Below, piece by piece: positions 56,015 to 64,000 of a stretch of 64,000 nt of DNA. The notes beneath the pieces were generated by a model that did no database searches, was not told the origin of the DNA, and saw only the letters and a list, made by a program, of their open reading frames with translations. The DNA is taken from NCBI RefSeq assembly GCF_044788715.1, contig NZ_CP173170.1, positions 4,464,001-4,528,000 on the forward strand. The letters are read 5' to 3'. The position numbers were made by a program, and so were the translations under genes. Position 1 is the stretch's first letter; each line of letters starts with the position of its first letter. Source of the stretch: Methylotuvimicrobium sp018830325 (GTDB lineage Bacteria; Pseudomonadota; Gammaproteobacteria; Methylococcales; Methylomonadaceae).

Positions 56015-56073
56015 CCCTATATTCAAACCAACCCTTTGACTCATCCACGACAATATTACGACAAGGTAACTCA

Positions 56074-57624
56074 GTGATCCGCCCAAAAATATTGCTGCGC
56101 CTGATTCACATCAACTGGGTCCTGGTCTTCCACGGCCTTGATGAAATTGTCCTCAAAACGCACTTATTCCGCCCAATTCGGTATTTAGCCTTCTTATCTC
56201 CTACCTTTTGGCTACGGCGCGGAACAGAAGCGCGCGGCGTCAGAATTCGTCGCGCACTCGAAGATTTAGGCCCAATCTATGTAAAATTCGGCCAAGCCTT
56301 ATCCACCCGTAAGGATCTACTACCTGAAGATATCGCGGATGAACTGGTCAAGTTACAAGATAAAGTTCCTCCGTTTTCCAGTAGTATCGCCCGTGCGATT
56401 ATCGAAAAAGAATTGGGAATACCGATCAGCGAGGCTTTCGCCGAATTCGAAGACGAGCCGCTAGCGTCGGCCTCGGTCGCACAAGTGCATACTGCGGTGT
56501 TAAATAACGGTGAACAGGTCATTGTTAAGGTATTACGACCCGACATCGAACAACGCATACAATCCGATGTAGGCTTGCTATACGAATTAGCTCGCTTTGC
56601 CGAACGTTTTTGGAGCGACGCCCGACGATTAAGGCCTCGGGAAGTTGTCATGGAATTCGAGAAATCGACACTAGATGAACTCGACTTAGTCAGAGAAGCC
56701 GCCAACGCCGCTAAATTGCGCCGTAATTTCGAAAACTCGGAAATGATTTATGTGCCGGAAGTCCATTGGCCGTTGACTCGACAAAAGGTCATGGTCATGG
56801 AACGCATCAAAGGCATACCGGTCGGCAACATAGAACAATTGCGAGCCGGCAACGCCGACTTCAAACTACTTGCCGAACGCGGCGTCGAAATTTTTTTCAC
56901 GCAAGTCTTTCGCGATAATTTTTTTCATGCCGACATGCATCCCGGCAATATTTTCGTCGAACTCCCTGCCAAATACCTCGCTGTCGATTTCGGCATCGTC
57001 GGCACTTTGTCAGAATCCGATCAGCGTTACTTGGCCGAAAACTTTCTAGCCTTTTTCAATCGGGATTACCGCAGGGTTGCGCAAATGCATGTTGAATCCG
57101 GCTGGGTTCCCGGAACGACGCGTGTCGAAGACTTTGAATCGGCCATCCGAAGTGTTTGCGAACCGATTTTCGAAAAACCGCTCAAGGATATCTCTTTCGG
57201 ACACTTATTACTGCGTTTGTTTCAAACCGCCCGGCGCTTCGACATGCATGTTCAACCGCAACTGGTGCTACTGCAAAAAACCCTGCTTAATATTGAAGGA
57301 CTTGGTCGCCAACTTTATCCTGAACTAGACTTATGGCAAACCGCGAAACCATTTCTGGAAAAATGGTTTCACGAACGTCTAGGCCCGAAAGCCAAAATAC
57401 AAAAAGCCTTGCAACAGTTTCCCGAACTAGCGGAGCAATTCCCGGAAATCCCGGCATTGGTTATGAAGGCATTGAACGACGCTGGTCACGCCCGCGCGCA
57501 AATGGATCAACAAAACCGCGAATTGCATTTATTACGCAAACAAATCGAACGTAACCAAAATACCACTTTGACTTCGATTTTGATTGGCGCGGCAATGATA
57601 GGCGCCGCTATTTTGCTACAATAA
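56074..57624 (+). CDS. ubiB: UbiB, atypical kinase of ubiquinone biosynthesis
   Basis: 516 residues, GTG start. The KxGQ motif (YVKFGQALSTRKDLLP), the Ala-rich loop in place of the usual Gly loop (ASASVAQVH), the catalytic HADMHPGN and DFG are visible, and the C terminus is a hydrophobic anchor (TSILIGAAMIGAAILLQ). An ABC1/COQ8-type ATPase supporting quinone synthesis at the membrane. Confidence 0.96.
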   Translation: MIRPKILLRLIHINWVLVFHGLDEIVLKTHLFRPIRYLAFLSPTFWLRRGTEARGVRIRRALEDLGPIYVKFGQALSTRKDLLPEDIADELVKLQDKVPPFSSSIARAIIEKELGIPISEAFAEFEDEPLASASVAQVHTAVLNNGEQVIVKVLRPDIEQRIQSDVGLLYELARFAERFWSDARRLRPREVVMEFEKSTLDELDLVREAANAAKLRRNFENSEMIYVPEVHWPLTRQKVMVMERIKGIPVGNIEQLRAGNADFKLLAERGVEIFFTQVFRDNFFHADMHPGNIFVELPAKYLAVDFGIVGTLSESDQRYLAENFLAFFNRDYRRVAQMHVESGWVPGTTRVEDFESAIRSVCEPIFEKPLKDISFGHLLLRLFQTARRFDMHVQPQLVLLQKTLLNIEGLGRQLYPELDLWQTAKPFLEKWFHERLGPKAKIQKALQQFPELAEQFPEIPALVMKALNDAGHARAQMDQQNRELHLLRKQIERNQNTTLTSILIGAAMIGAAILLQ

Positions 57625-57933
57625 TACAACGTTAGATCACGCGACTAACTCGCCATATTCATTAGCCTTATATTCCCTTTATACTCAAAAATTGACTAAC
57701 TTCATGAGAGCGTAGCGTTTTTTAGCAAGGGTCTCGGCAGCAGTGTGGATTTTTGCTCCGTGCAATATTCGCGTTCACTTTGCACCTAAATTCCATAGGT
57801 CATTCTCTATGAATCGAAATCATCAATAATTTTGGCGCGGGGTCCTCGGAGCCCTTTTGACGAGCTTACTGCGCCTAAGTTTGACTAGCTACACTTTGAA
57901 CCCTATCTCAACTCACCATCAGGAGCCAAACAT
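57625..57933. repeat. Spacer with degenerate family A repeat
   Basis: Between ubiB and pgk. CACCTAAATTCCATAGGTCA and the GAGCCCTTTTGACGAGC core are weak matches to the family A elements. No gene. Confidence 0.4.
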
Positions 57934-59106
57934 ATGTCGATAAAAAAAATGGTCGATCTGGACTTATCAAATAAACGCGTATTGATTCGTGAAGACTTAA
58001 ATGTCCCGATCAAAAACGGAAAAGTGGCTAGCGACATCCGCATACAAGCCAGCTTGCCCACTATTAAACACGCCTTATCAGCCGGCGCCGCAGTCATTCT
58101 GATGTCGCACTTAGGTCGTCCCGAAGAAGGCGTTTACAGCGAAGAAGCCTCGATGAAACCGGTTGCCGAACATTTGCAAGGATTACTAGGCAAACCCGTA
58201 CGCCTAGAAAAAGACTGGATCGACGGTATCGAAATTCAGCCAGGTGAAGTCGTTTTATGCGAAAACGTGCGCTTCAATAAAGGAGAAGGGAAAAACAGCG
58301 AAGAGCTCGGCAAAAAAATGGCCGCCCTATGCGATATTTTTGTAATGGACGCATTCGGCACTGCACATCGCGCTCAAGCGTCCACGCACAGCGTAGCGCA
58401 ATTTGCACCGATCGCTTGCGCCGGACCCTTATTAGCTAAAGAATTGGACGCCTTAGGCAAAGCATTGGAGAGCCCTGACCGGCCTCTGGTCGCAATCGTG
58501 GGCGGCTCGAAGGTTTCGACCAAGCTCACCGTACTCGAATCCCTATCGCAAAAAGTCGACAGGCTCATCGTCGGTGGCGGTATTGCCAATACCTTTATCG
58601 CTGCAGCCGGATTTCCGGTAGGCAAATCCCTCTATGAAGCCGATTTAATCGATGAAGCCAACCGATTGATGGATCAAGCCAAACGTAACGGAGCTGAAAT
58701 CCCGGTTCCGGTCGATGTGGTTTGCGCAAAAGAGTTTTCGGAAAGCGCCGCCGCAACAGTCAAAAAAGTCGCCGATGTTCAAGACGACGATTTGATTATG
58801 GATATCGGTCCTGAAACTGCGGCGCTTTATGCCGACATTCTAAAATCTGCGGGCACGATCGTGTGGAACGGGCCGGTCGGAGTTTTCGAATTCGATCAAT
58901 TCGGTGGCGGTACCGAATCCCTATCCCAAGCCATTGCCGACAGCAGTGGCTTTTCAATTGCCGGCGGTGGTGATACGCTAGCAGCCATCGACAAATATGG
59001 AATCGAAGAAAAAGTATCCTATGCTTCGACCGGCGGCGGCGCGTTTCTTGAATTTTTGGAGGGCAAAGAATTACCGGCCGTAGCCGTTTTAAAACAACGC
59101 GCTTGA
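57934..59106 (+). CDS. pgk: Phosphoglycerate kinase
   Basis: 390 residues. N-terminal RVLIREDLNVPI, MSHLGRP, CENVRFNKGE, the ADP loop VGGSKVSTK, and C-terminal IAGGGDTLAA with YASTGGGAFLEFLEG are all intact. It interconverts 1,3-bisphosphoglycerate and 3-phosphoglycerate. Preceded by CAGGAG. Confidence 0.98.
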   Translation: MSIKKMVDLDLSNKRVLIREDLNVPIKNGKVASDIRIQASLPTIKHALSAGAAVILMSHLGRPEEGVYSEEASMKPVAEHLQGLLGKPVRLEKDWIDGIEIQPGEVVLCENVRFNKGEGKNSEELGKKMAALCDIFVMDAFGTAHRAQASTHSVAQFAPIACAGPLLAKELDALGKALESPDRPLVAIVGGSKVSTKLTVLESLSQKVDRLIVGGGIANTFIAAAGFPVGKSLYEADLIDEANRLMDQAKRNGAEIPVPVDVVCAKEFSESAAATVKKVADVQDDDLIMDIGPETAALYADILKSAGTIVWNGPVGVFEFDQFGGGTESLSQAIADSSGFSIAGGGDTLAAIDKYGIEEKVSYASTGGGAFLEFLEGKELPAVAVLKQRA

Positions 59107-59176
59107 GAAACTCCGGATCAACCGATAACACGTCGAGGCAACGACTCCGGTGAAAAATTTATCGCATCTTCGAAAT

Positions 59177-59307
59177 TATACCCATCGCAGATCAAAATTC
59201 GGCACCGGGGCCCGTCAAAGTACGCCGTGAATCGTCCATGTAGGCTCTTTGCCAGGCACCCCGGTGCCTCCTTAGGCACTGCCGAAATTTGAAGAGCGAA
59301 AGGTATA
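59177..59307. mobile_element. MITE-like element, family A copy 5 (inverted)
   Basis: 131 bp, opposite orientation to the other copies: TATACCCATCGCAGATCAAA at the left and GCCGAAATTTGAAGAGCGAA, AGGTATA at the right. The shortest copy, with a reduced core. It lies between pgk and rpoZ. Confidence 0.75.
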
Positions 59308-59405
59308 ACGCCTGTTTAAGCTTAACACCACTGTCTCAGCCTCTCGCGACTGTTACAAACCGTTCGTAATTTGAACTGCAAAAGAGTTATCAGAGTCTTT
59401 TATTG

Positions 59406-59428
59406 AAACGCTGATTTAATCAGCGTTT
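59406..59428 (+). terminator. Stem-loop upstream of rpoZ
   Basis: AAACGCTGAT-TTA-ATCAGCGTTT followed by CCTTTT. It could end pgk transcription. TATAAT at 59434-59439 just after it may be the -10 of the rpoZ promoter. Confidence 0.65.
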
Positions 59429-59494
59429 CCTTTTATAATAGATGCCCTTTTCATCCGGCCTAAAGGCCGGTATTTATTGTTTCACAGGATTACC

Positions 59495-59734
59495 ATGGCC
59501 AGAGTTACTATTGAAGACTGCCTTGAGCACGTCGAAAACCGTTTTAAACTGGTGTTGTTAGCCAGCAAACGCGCCCGCCAATTGAGCAAGGGCGCGGAAG
59601 AGTTTATCCCGCGCGGCAAAGACAAAGACACCGTACTCGCCTTGCGCGAAATTGCTGCGGGACATGTCAATGCCGACAATATCAATCTGCTGCATCGAAC
59701 CGGCGACGATACCGAAGCCGATTTAACACTCTAA
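59495..59734 (+). CDS. rpoZ: RNA polymerase omega subunit
   Basis: 79 residues from the ATG followed by ARVTIEDCLEHVENRFKLVL, the conserved N terminus; AGGA precedes it. An upstream in-frame TTG is rejected. Contains VLLASKRARQL. First gene of rpoZ-spoT-ridA-recG. Confidence 0.97.
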   Translation: MARVTIEDCLEHVENRFKLVLLASKRARQLSKGAEEFIPRGKDKDTVLALREIAAGHVNADNINLLHRTGDDTEADLTL

Positions 59735-59741
59735 TAAAGCC

Positions 59742-61925
59742 ATGTTACAACTAGCTGACAGTCTCGAACTCGAACGCCCTCAGGATAAACTGATCCGGCG
59801 TTTATGCTCGACTCTGGAAAGCTATATGGACCAAGCCCAAATCAACGATATCTGCAGGGCCTATCAGTATGGTGCGGAGGCGCATGCAGGCCAGTTCAGA
59901 AAGAGCGGAGAAGCTTACATTTGCCATCCTATCGCCGTAGCCATCAGCCTGGCGGAAATGCGCATGGATGCGAAAGGGATCATGGCTGCGCTACTGCATG
60001 ATGTCATCGAAGACACGCACGCCAGCAAGGATGACCTCGGCCGCTTGTTTAGCATGGAAGTGGCCGAACTCGTCGACGGCGTTACAAAGCTGAGCAAAAT
60101 CGACAGCAAATCGCGTGCCGAAGCCCAGGCTGAAAATGTCCGAAAAATGTTTTTGGCCATGACCAAGGATTTGCGTGTCATCATGGTCAAGCTAGCCGAT
60201 CGTCTGCATAACATGCAAACCTTAGGCTCGATGCCGCCTGAAAAAAAACGCCGAATCGCTCGAGAAACACTGGATATTTATGCTCCCATCGCCAATCGAC
60301 TGGGCATGAATCATATCCGCCATCAATTGGAATCCCTCGGTTTTAAAGCCTTATACCCCGGCCGCCATGCAGTCCTAAAAAACGCCGTCAAAAAAGCTCG
60401 AGGGAATCGAAGAGAAATCGTCGAAATCATCCAAAATTCGATTAAAAACCGCCTACGCGAAGCCGGCTTGGACTGCGAAGTCGAAGGACGCGAAAAAAAT
60501 CTTTATAGCATTTATCAAAAAATGCTGAACAAAAAGATATCATTTGCCGACGTATTCGACGTTTATGCCTTTAGAATTCTTTGCGATCAACCCGACACCT
60601 GCTATCGCGCACTGGGCGTCGTTCATAATCTCTATAACCCGGTCCCAGGTCGATTCAAAGATTATATCGCATTGTCCAAGGCCAACGGTTATCAGTCCCT
60701 GCATACGATATTAATCGGCCCTTACGGCGTCCCGATTGAAATTCAAATCAGAACCCATGAAATGCACCGAATGTCGGAATCGGGCATTGCCGCACATTGG
60801 CTTTATAAATCCGATAGCGATAAAGCTGAAAGTGACAAAACCGAGCACGCCCAAGCCCGAGCTAATGAATGGCTGCGTGAATTACTGGAGATTCACAAAT
60901 CGGCCGGCAACTCCATGGAGTTTATCGATAATCTTAAAATCGATCTCTACCCCCAAGAAGTCTTCGTATTCACGCCTCAAGGCGGCATTATCAAATTGCC
61001 ACGCGGCGCAACGATCGTCGACTTCGCTTATGCGGTTCATACCGATATCGGCAATTCCTGCGTCTCGGCTCGAGTCGATAAACAACTGGTGCCGTTACAA
61101 ACGCAACTCGAAAACGGCTTAACCGTCGAAGTCATCACCACATCTTGGGCCCGCCCCAATCCGCTCTGGCTAAACTATGTCGTCACCGCGAAGGCCCGCA
61201 GCAGCATCCGCGCCTATCTGAAGAACTTTAAACAACAGGAAGCGATCAACCTCGGACGCCGCCTCCTGGAAAAAGAATTGCAAGGCATGAACTTACAATT
61301 GGACACCATTCCATCGGAGCGCGTGAACAAACTTTTGGAGGTATTGTCGGTCAACTCCATGGATGCCTTACTCGAGGACATAGGACTCGGTAATAAAATG
61401 CCGTTTTTGGTCGCCAAACGCTTGAGCCAAGACGACATCTCGTCGACGGTTAGACTCGACGATAACGAACAAGGCGTCAACAGCCCGCTAATTATCAAAG
61501 GCACGGAAGGCATGGTCGTCACACTGGCAAAATGTTGCCGCCCGATACCGGGCGATTCGATCGTCGGTTTTTTCAACCCCGGACGCGGTATCGTCGTTCA
61601 TCATCATGAATGCAGAAACAGCAGCGATTCGAGAAAAAAACAAACCGGCTGGCTGGATGTCGAATGGAGCAAGGATACCAGTGGAGAATTTCCGGCTGAA
61701 ATTCGCATTGAGCTACTCAATCAACGAGGCACACTCGCGAATATCGCCGCAACCATCTCAGAAATGGACTCGAATATCGAAAACGTCACGGTAGTCGATC
61801 AGGACGACCGAGTCTCGGTAGATTTGATCACACTCACCGTTAAAGACCGAGTCCATTTAGCCAATATTATGCGCCGCCTGAAAAAATTGACGATTGTTTT
61901 AAAGATTACGCGAGTCAAGGCCTAG
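59742..61925 (+). CDS. spoT: Bifunctional (p)ppGpp synthetase/hydrolase SpoT
   Basis: 727 residues. The HD hydrolase domain (HAGQFRKSGEAYICHP, LLHDVIEDTHA), the synthetase domain (GREKNLYSIYQKM, YKDYIALSKANGYQSLHT-like segment), TGS (DLYPQEVFVFTPQGG) and the C-terminal zinc-finger and ACT regions are all present. Having an intact HD motif, it is the SpoT/Rel type rather than RelA. It adjusts ppGpp and so the rRNA promoter above. Starts 7 bp after rpoZ. Confidence 0.97.
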   Translation: MLQLADSLELERPQDKLIRRLCSTLESYMDQAQINDICRAYQYGAEAHAGQFRKSGEAYICHPIAVAISLAEMRMDAKGIMAALLHDVIEDTHASKDDLGRLFSMEVAELVDGVTKLSKIDSKSRAEAQAENVRKMFLAMTKDLRVIMVKLADRLHNMQTLGSMPPEKKRRIARETLDIYAPIANRLGMNHIRHQLESLGFKALYPGRHAVLKNAVKKARGNRREIVEIIQNSIKNRLREAGLDCEVEGREKNLYSIYQKMLNKKISFADVFDVYAFRILCDQPDTCYRALGVVHNLYNPVPGRFKDYIALSKANGYQSLHTILIGPYGVPIEIQIRTHEMHRMSESGIAAHWLYKSDSDKAESDKTEHAQARANEWLRELLEIHKSAGNSMEFIDNLKIDLYPQEVFVFTPQGGIIKLPRGATIVDFAYAVHTDIGNSCVSARVDKQLVPLQTQLENGLTVEVITTSWARPNPLWLNYVVTAKARSSIRAYLKNFKQQEAINLGRRLLEKELQGMNLQLDTIPSERVNKLLEVLSVNSMDALLEDIGLGNKMPFLVAKRLSQDDISSTVRLDDNEQGVNSPLIIKGTEGMVVTLAKCCRPIPGDSIVGFFNPGRGIVVHHHECRNSSDSRKKQTGWLDVEWSKDTSGEFPAEIRIELLNQRGTLANIAATISEMDSNIENVTVVDQDDRVSVDLITLTVKDRVHLANIMRRLKKLTIVLKITRVKA

Positions 61926-61960
61926 ATAAATACTCTTAAATCAAAATTATCACTCTGCTC

Positions 61961-62362
61961 ATGAATAAAGAAATCATCCATACCCCGGACGCGCCACAAG
62001 CCATCGGCACTTATTCGCAAGCCGTTAAAGTCGACAATACCGTTTACTTATCCGGTCAAATCCCCTTGAACCCTAAAACCATGTACGTTGTCTCGGAAGA
62101 CATTCGTAGCCAGATCACCCAAGTGTTCCATAACTTGAACGCGGTCACGATAGCAGCCGGCGGCGACTTAACGGACATCGTCAAATTGAATGTCTATTTA
62201 ACCGACCTCACCAACTTCCCTATCGTCAACGAAATCATGGGTGAATTCATCAGCGAACCCTACCCGGCCCGTGCTGCGATCGGAGTCGCTGCATTACCGA
62301 AAGGTGTTGGTGTAGAAATTGACGCAGTGATGCATTTACGCAACGAACTCTATCCGGCATAA
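61961..62362 (+). CDS. ridA: RidA family enamine/imine deaminase
   Basis: 133 residues. Signatures HTPDAPQAIGTYSQAV, YLSGQIPLNP, and the C-terminal PYPARAAIGVAALPKG with the key Arg, followed by VEIDAV. It hydrolyses reactive 2-aminoacrylate-type intermediates. Usual position between spoT and recG. Confidence 0.96.
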   Translation: MNKEIIHTPDAPQAIGTYSQAVKVDNTVYLSGQIPLNPKTMYVVSEDIRSQITQVFHNLNAVTIAAGGDLTDIVKLNVYLTDLTNFPIVNEIMGEFISEPYPARAAIGVAALPKGVGVEIDAVMHLRNELYPA

Positions 62363-62377
62363 CGCCAACACTCTACG

Positions 62378-64000
62378 ATGGACCGTAACGATCCACTTGA
62401 TCAATCGGTCGCTTCATTGGGCGGCATCGGCAAACAAACGGCAAGCAAGCTAGAAAAGCTGGGCATCCGAAGCTGTCAAGACCTGATTTTCCACCTCCCA
62501 CACCGCTATGAGGATAGAACTCGCATCCAAGCGATAGGCACTCTAAAACCGGGGATGACTGCCTTGATCAAAGGAAAAGTTGAATTAACCGACACGCTGT
62601 TGCGAGGCCGTAAAAGCCTGATCTGCCGAATCGGCGACGGCACCGGGTTTATTAGTCTACGTTTTTTTCATTTTAGCGCCGCGCAATTGACGCAGCTGAG
62701 CCCTGGAACCTACCTCAGTTGTTTCGCGGAGGTCCGTCACGGCTATGCGGGCTTGGAAATGATCCATCCCGACTATAAAATCCTCAACAATCCCGAACAA
62801 ACGGTCACCGAAGACACCTTAAGGCCGGTTTATCCGCTGACCGAAGGTTTAAGCCAATCCTTACTTAGAAAAGCAATCAAACAAACGTTAAACCTGCATC
62901 TTAAACACTTGATCGATTGGTTACCGAAATCGCTTTTACAGCGTTTCAATTATCCTACATTAATAGAAGCCATCAACTTCCTGCATGCCCCAAACGAACG
63001 GATAACTGCCGAGACATTACTCCAAAACGATAATCCGGCGCGAAAACGTTTAGCCTTTGAAGAACTGTTAAGTCACCACCTCAGCTTGAGAGTCGTCCGT
63101 GAGCAAGCCCGCGAACAGCCCGCCTCTCCTTTTACTATTGACGAAACTACCCGTCGGCATTTTCTAAAATCGCTGCCGTTCCAACTAACCGGTGCGCAAC
63201 AACGCGTCATCACTGAAATCGAAGCCGATTGCAGTCAACAACAACCTATGTTACGCCTGGTACAGGGCGATGTCGGCTCCGGCAAAACCGTCGTTTCGGC
63301 ATACGCCGCCTTATTAGCCTTGGCAACGGGATATCAAGTCGCGGTCATGGCGCCGACCGAATTGCTGGCCGAACAGCATTTTCGAAATTTTAACGCCTGG
63401 TTCGACAGTTTTCAGACTCAAATCATCTTCTTGACCGGGCAAATCAAAGGCAATACCCGAAAAGCCGCGCTCGAAACGCTTGAAGACGGCTCTGCCGGCA
63501 TCGTGATAGGCACGCACGCCCTGTTTCAAGAATCCGTCACCTTTAAAAAACTGGGGTTGATCGTCATCGACGAACAGCACCGCTTCGGCGTGCATCAACG
63601 CATGGCGCTCAGAGACAAAGGCCGTAACGCCGGCATTCGCCCGCATCAACTGGTCATGACCGCCACACCGATCCCGCGAACCCTGGCTATGCTACAATAC
63701 TCGGACCTGGATATATCGGTCATCGACGAATTACCGCCCGGCAGAAAGCCTATTGTCACTAGCGTCATTCCCTCCGAACGCCGCGAAGAGGTCATTGCCC
63801 GTATCGGTAACTGGATCGCTCAAAAACGGCAAGCCTACTGGGTCTGCACCTTGATCGAGGAATCCGAGGCCTTACAATGCGAAGCCGCCGAAAAAACCGC
63901 TGAACTACTCACCCAAGTATTACCGGACATTCGTATTGGACTGGTACACGGACGCATGAAAGCCGCCGACAAGGATGCCGTGATGCAAGACTTTAAGAAC
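62378..64000 (+). CDS. recG: ATP-dependent DNA helicase RecG (partial, 5' part)
   Basis: The first 541 codons are in the window and the gene runs off the end. Visible are the N-terminal wedge/OB domain (ASLGGIGKQTASKLEKLGI; RYEDRTRI), Walker A GDVGSGKT, the DEQH box, and motif TATPIPRTLAM. It rescues stalled replication forks and branch-migrates junctions. Confidence 0.96.
   Translation, partial: MDRNDPLDQSVASLGGIGKQTASKLEKLGIRSCQDLIFHLPHRYEDRTRIQAIGTLKPGMTALIKGKVELTDTLLRGRKSLICRIGDGTGFISLRFFHFSAAQLTQLSPGTYLSCFAEVRHGYAGLEMIHPDYKILNNPEQTVTEDTLRPVYPLTEGLSQSLLRKAIKQTLNLHLKHLIDWLPKSLLQRFNYPTLIEAINFLHAPNERITAETLLQNDNPARKRLAFEELLSHHLSLRVVREQAREQPASPFTIDETTRRHFLKSLPFQLTGAQQRVITEIEADCSQQQPMLRLVQGDVGSGKTVVSAYAALLALATGYQVAVMAPTELLAEQHFRNFNAWFDSFQTQIIFLTGQIKGNTRKAALETLEDGSAGIVIGTHALFQESVTFKKLGLIVIDEQHRFGVHQRMALRDKGRNAGIRPHQLVMTATPIPRTLAMLQYSDLDISVIDELPPGRKPIVTSVIPSERREEVIARIGNWIAQKRQAYWVCTLIEESEALQCEAAEKTAELLTQVLPDIRIGLVHGRMKAADKDAVMQDFKN

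Overview
The window comes from the chromosome of a gammaproteobacterial (type I) methanotroph, most like Methylomicrobium/Methylotuvimicrobium. The main evidence is a complete pmoCAB operon for particulate methane monooxygenase, with every expected copper ligand present. The surrounding gene orders (hslVU-DUF971-ubiE-ubiJ-ubiB, rpoZ-spoT-ridA-recG) are typical of Gammaproteobacteria. The genus is an inference from protein resemblance, not from a search.

Layout. 1-4107: a truncated sensory regulator (minus strand) faces a five-gene operon (DUF938 methyltransferase, beta-carbonic anhydrase, atypical SDR, DUF1326, DUF2182) behind a good sigma-54 promoter and two tandem palindromes. 4385-8110: a TonB-dependent receptor with a Fur-like box, and a porin. 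8834-12023: oxaloacetate decarboxylase alpha and beta subunits without a gamma gene. 12369-14886: RhlE-type helicase and moaA. 15313-18389: an SsuABC-like ABC transporter, a 79-bp MITE and a small exported protein with a repeated motif. 18926-24608: a flippase, an LDH/MDH-type dehydrogenase, and an unassigned three-gene module of membrane, SPFH-like/coiled-coil and small membrane proteins. 24681-28235: alanine dehydrogenase, a CaCA antiporter, a YaiL-like protein and a cupin. 29002-33905: a glutaredoxin-like gene, a YqhA protein, metH and DUF2970. 33959-37892: unassigned membrane and exported proteins, a 43-aa membrane peptide, an HTTM-DCC fusion and a 38-aa lipoprotein. 37893-40630: a repeat-dense gene desert. 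40631-43575: pmoCAB. 43576-45279: another gene-poor stretch. 45280-51448: an rRNA operon on the minus strand (16S-Ile-Ala-23S-5S) preceded by tRNA-Phe. 52199-57624: hslVU and ubiquinone genes. 57934-64000: pgk, rpoZ, spoT, ridA and the start of recG.

The most striking feature is a ~300-bp insertion in helix 25 of the 23S rRNA gene. It is bounded by a 22-bp inverted repeat and its loop is almost entirely an ORF for a GIY-YIG nuclease in the sense orientation. The window is also full of short non-coding repeats: at least two imperfect-TIR MITE-like families, one MITE with a 9-bp target duplication, REP-like palindromes and nested hairpins. One repeat appears to supply the start codon of one gene and the stop codon of its neighbour.

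How the genes work together. pMMO starts methane oxidation. OadAB, alanine dehydrogenase and Pgk belong to central carbon and nitrogen metabolism. UbiE, UbiJ and UbiB serve quinone synthesis. MetH, MoaA and SpoT are housekeeping. The sigma-54 operon, the SPFH-like module and the small membrane peptides have no function that can be assigned from sequence alone.
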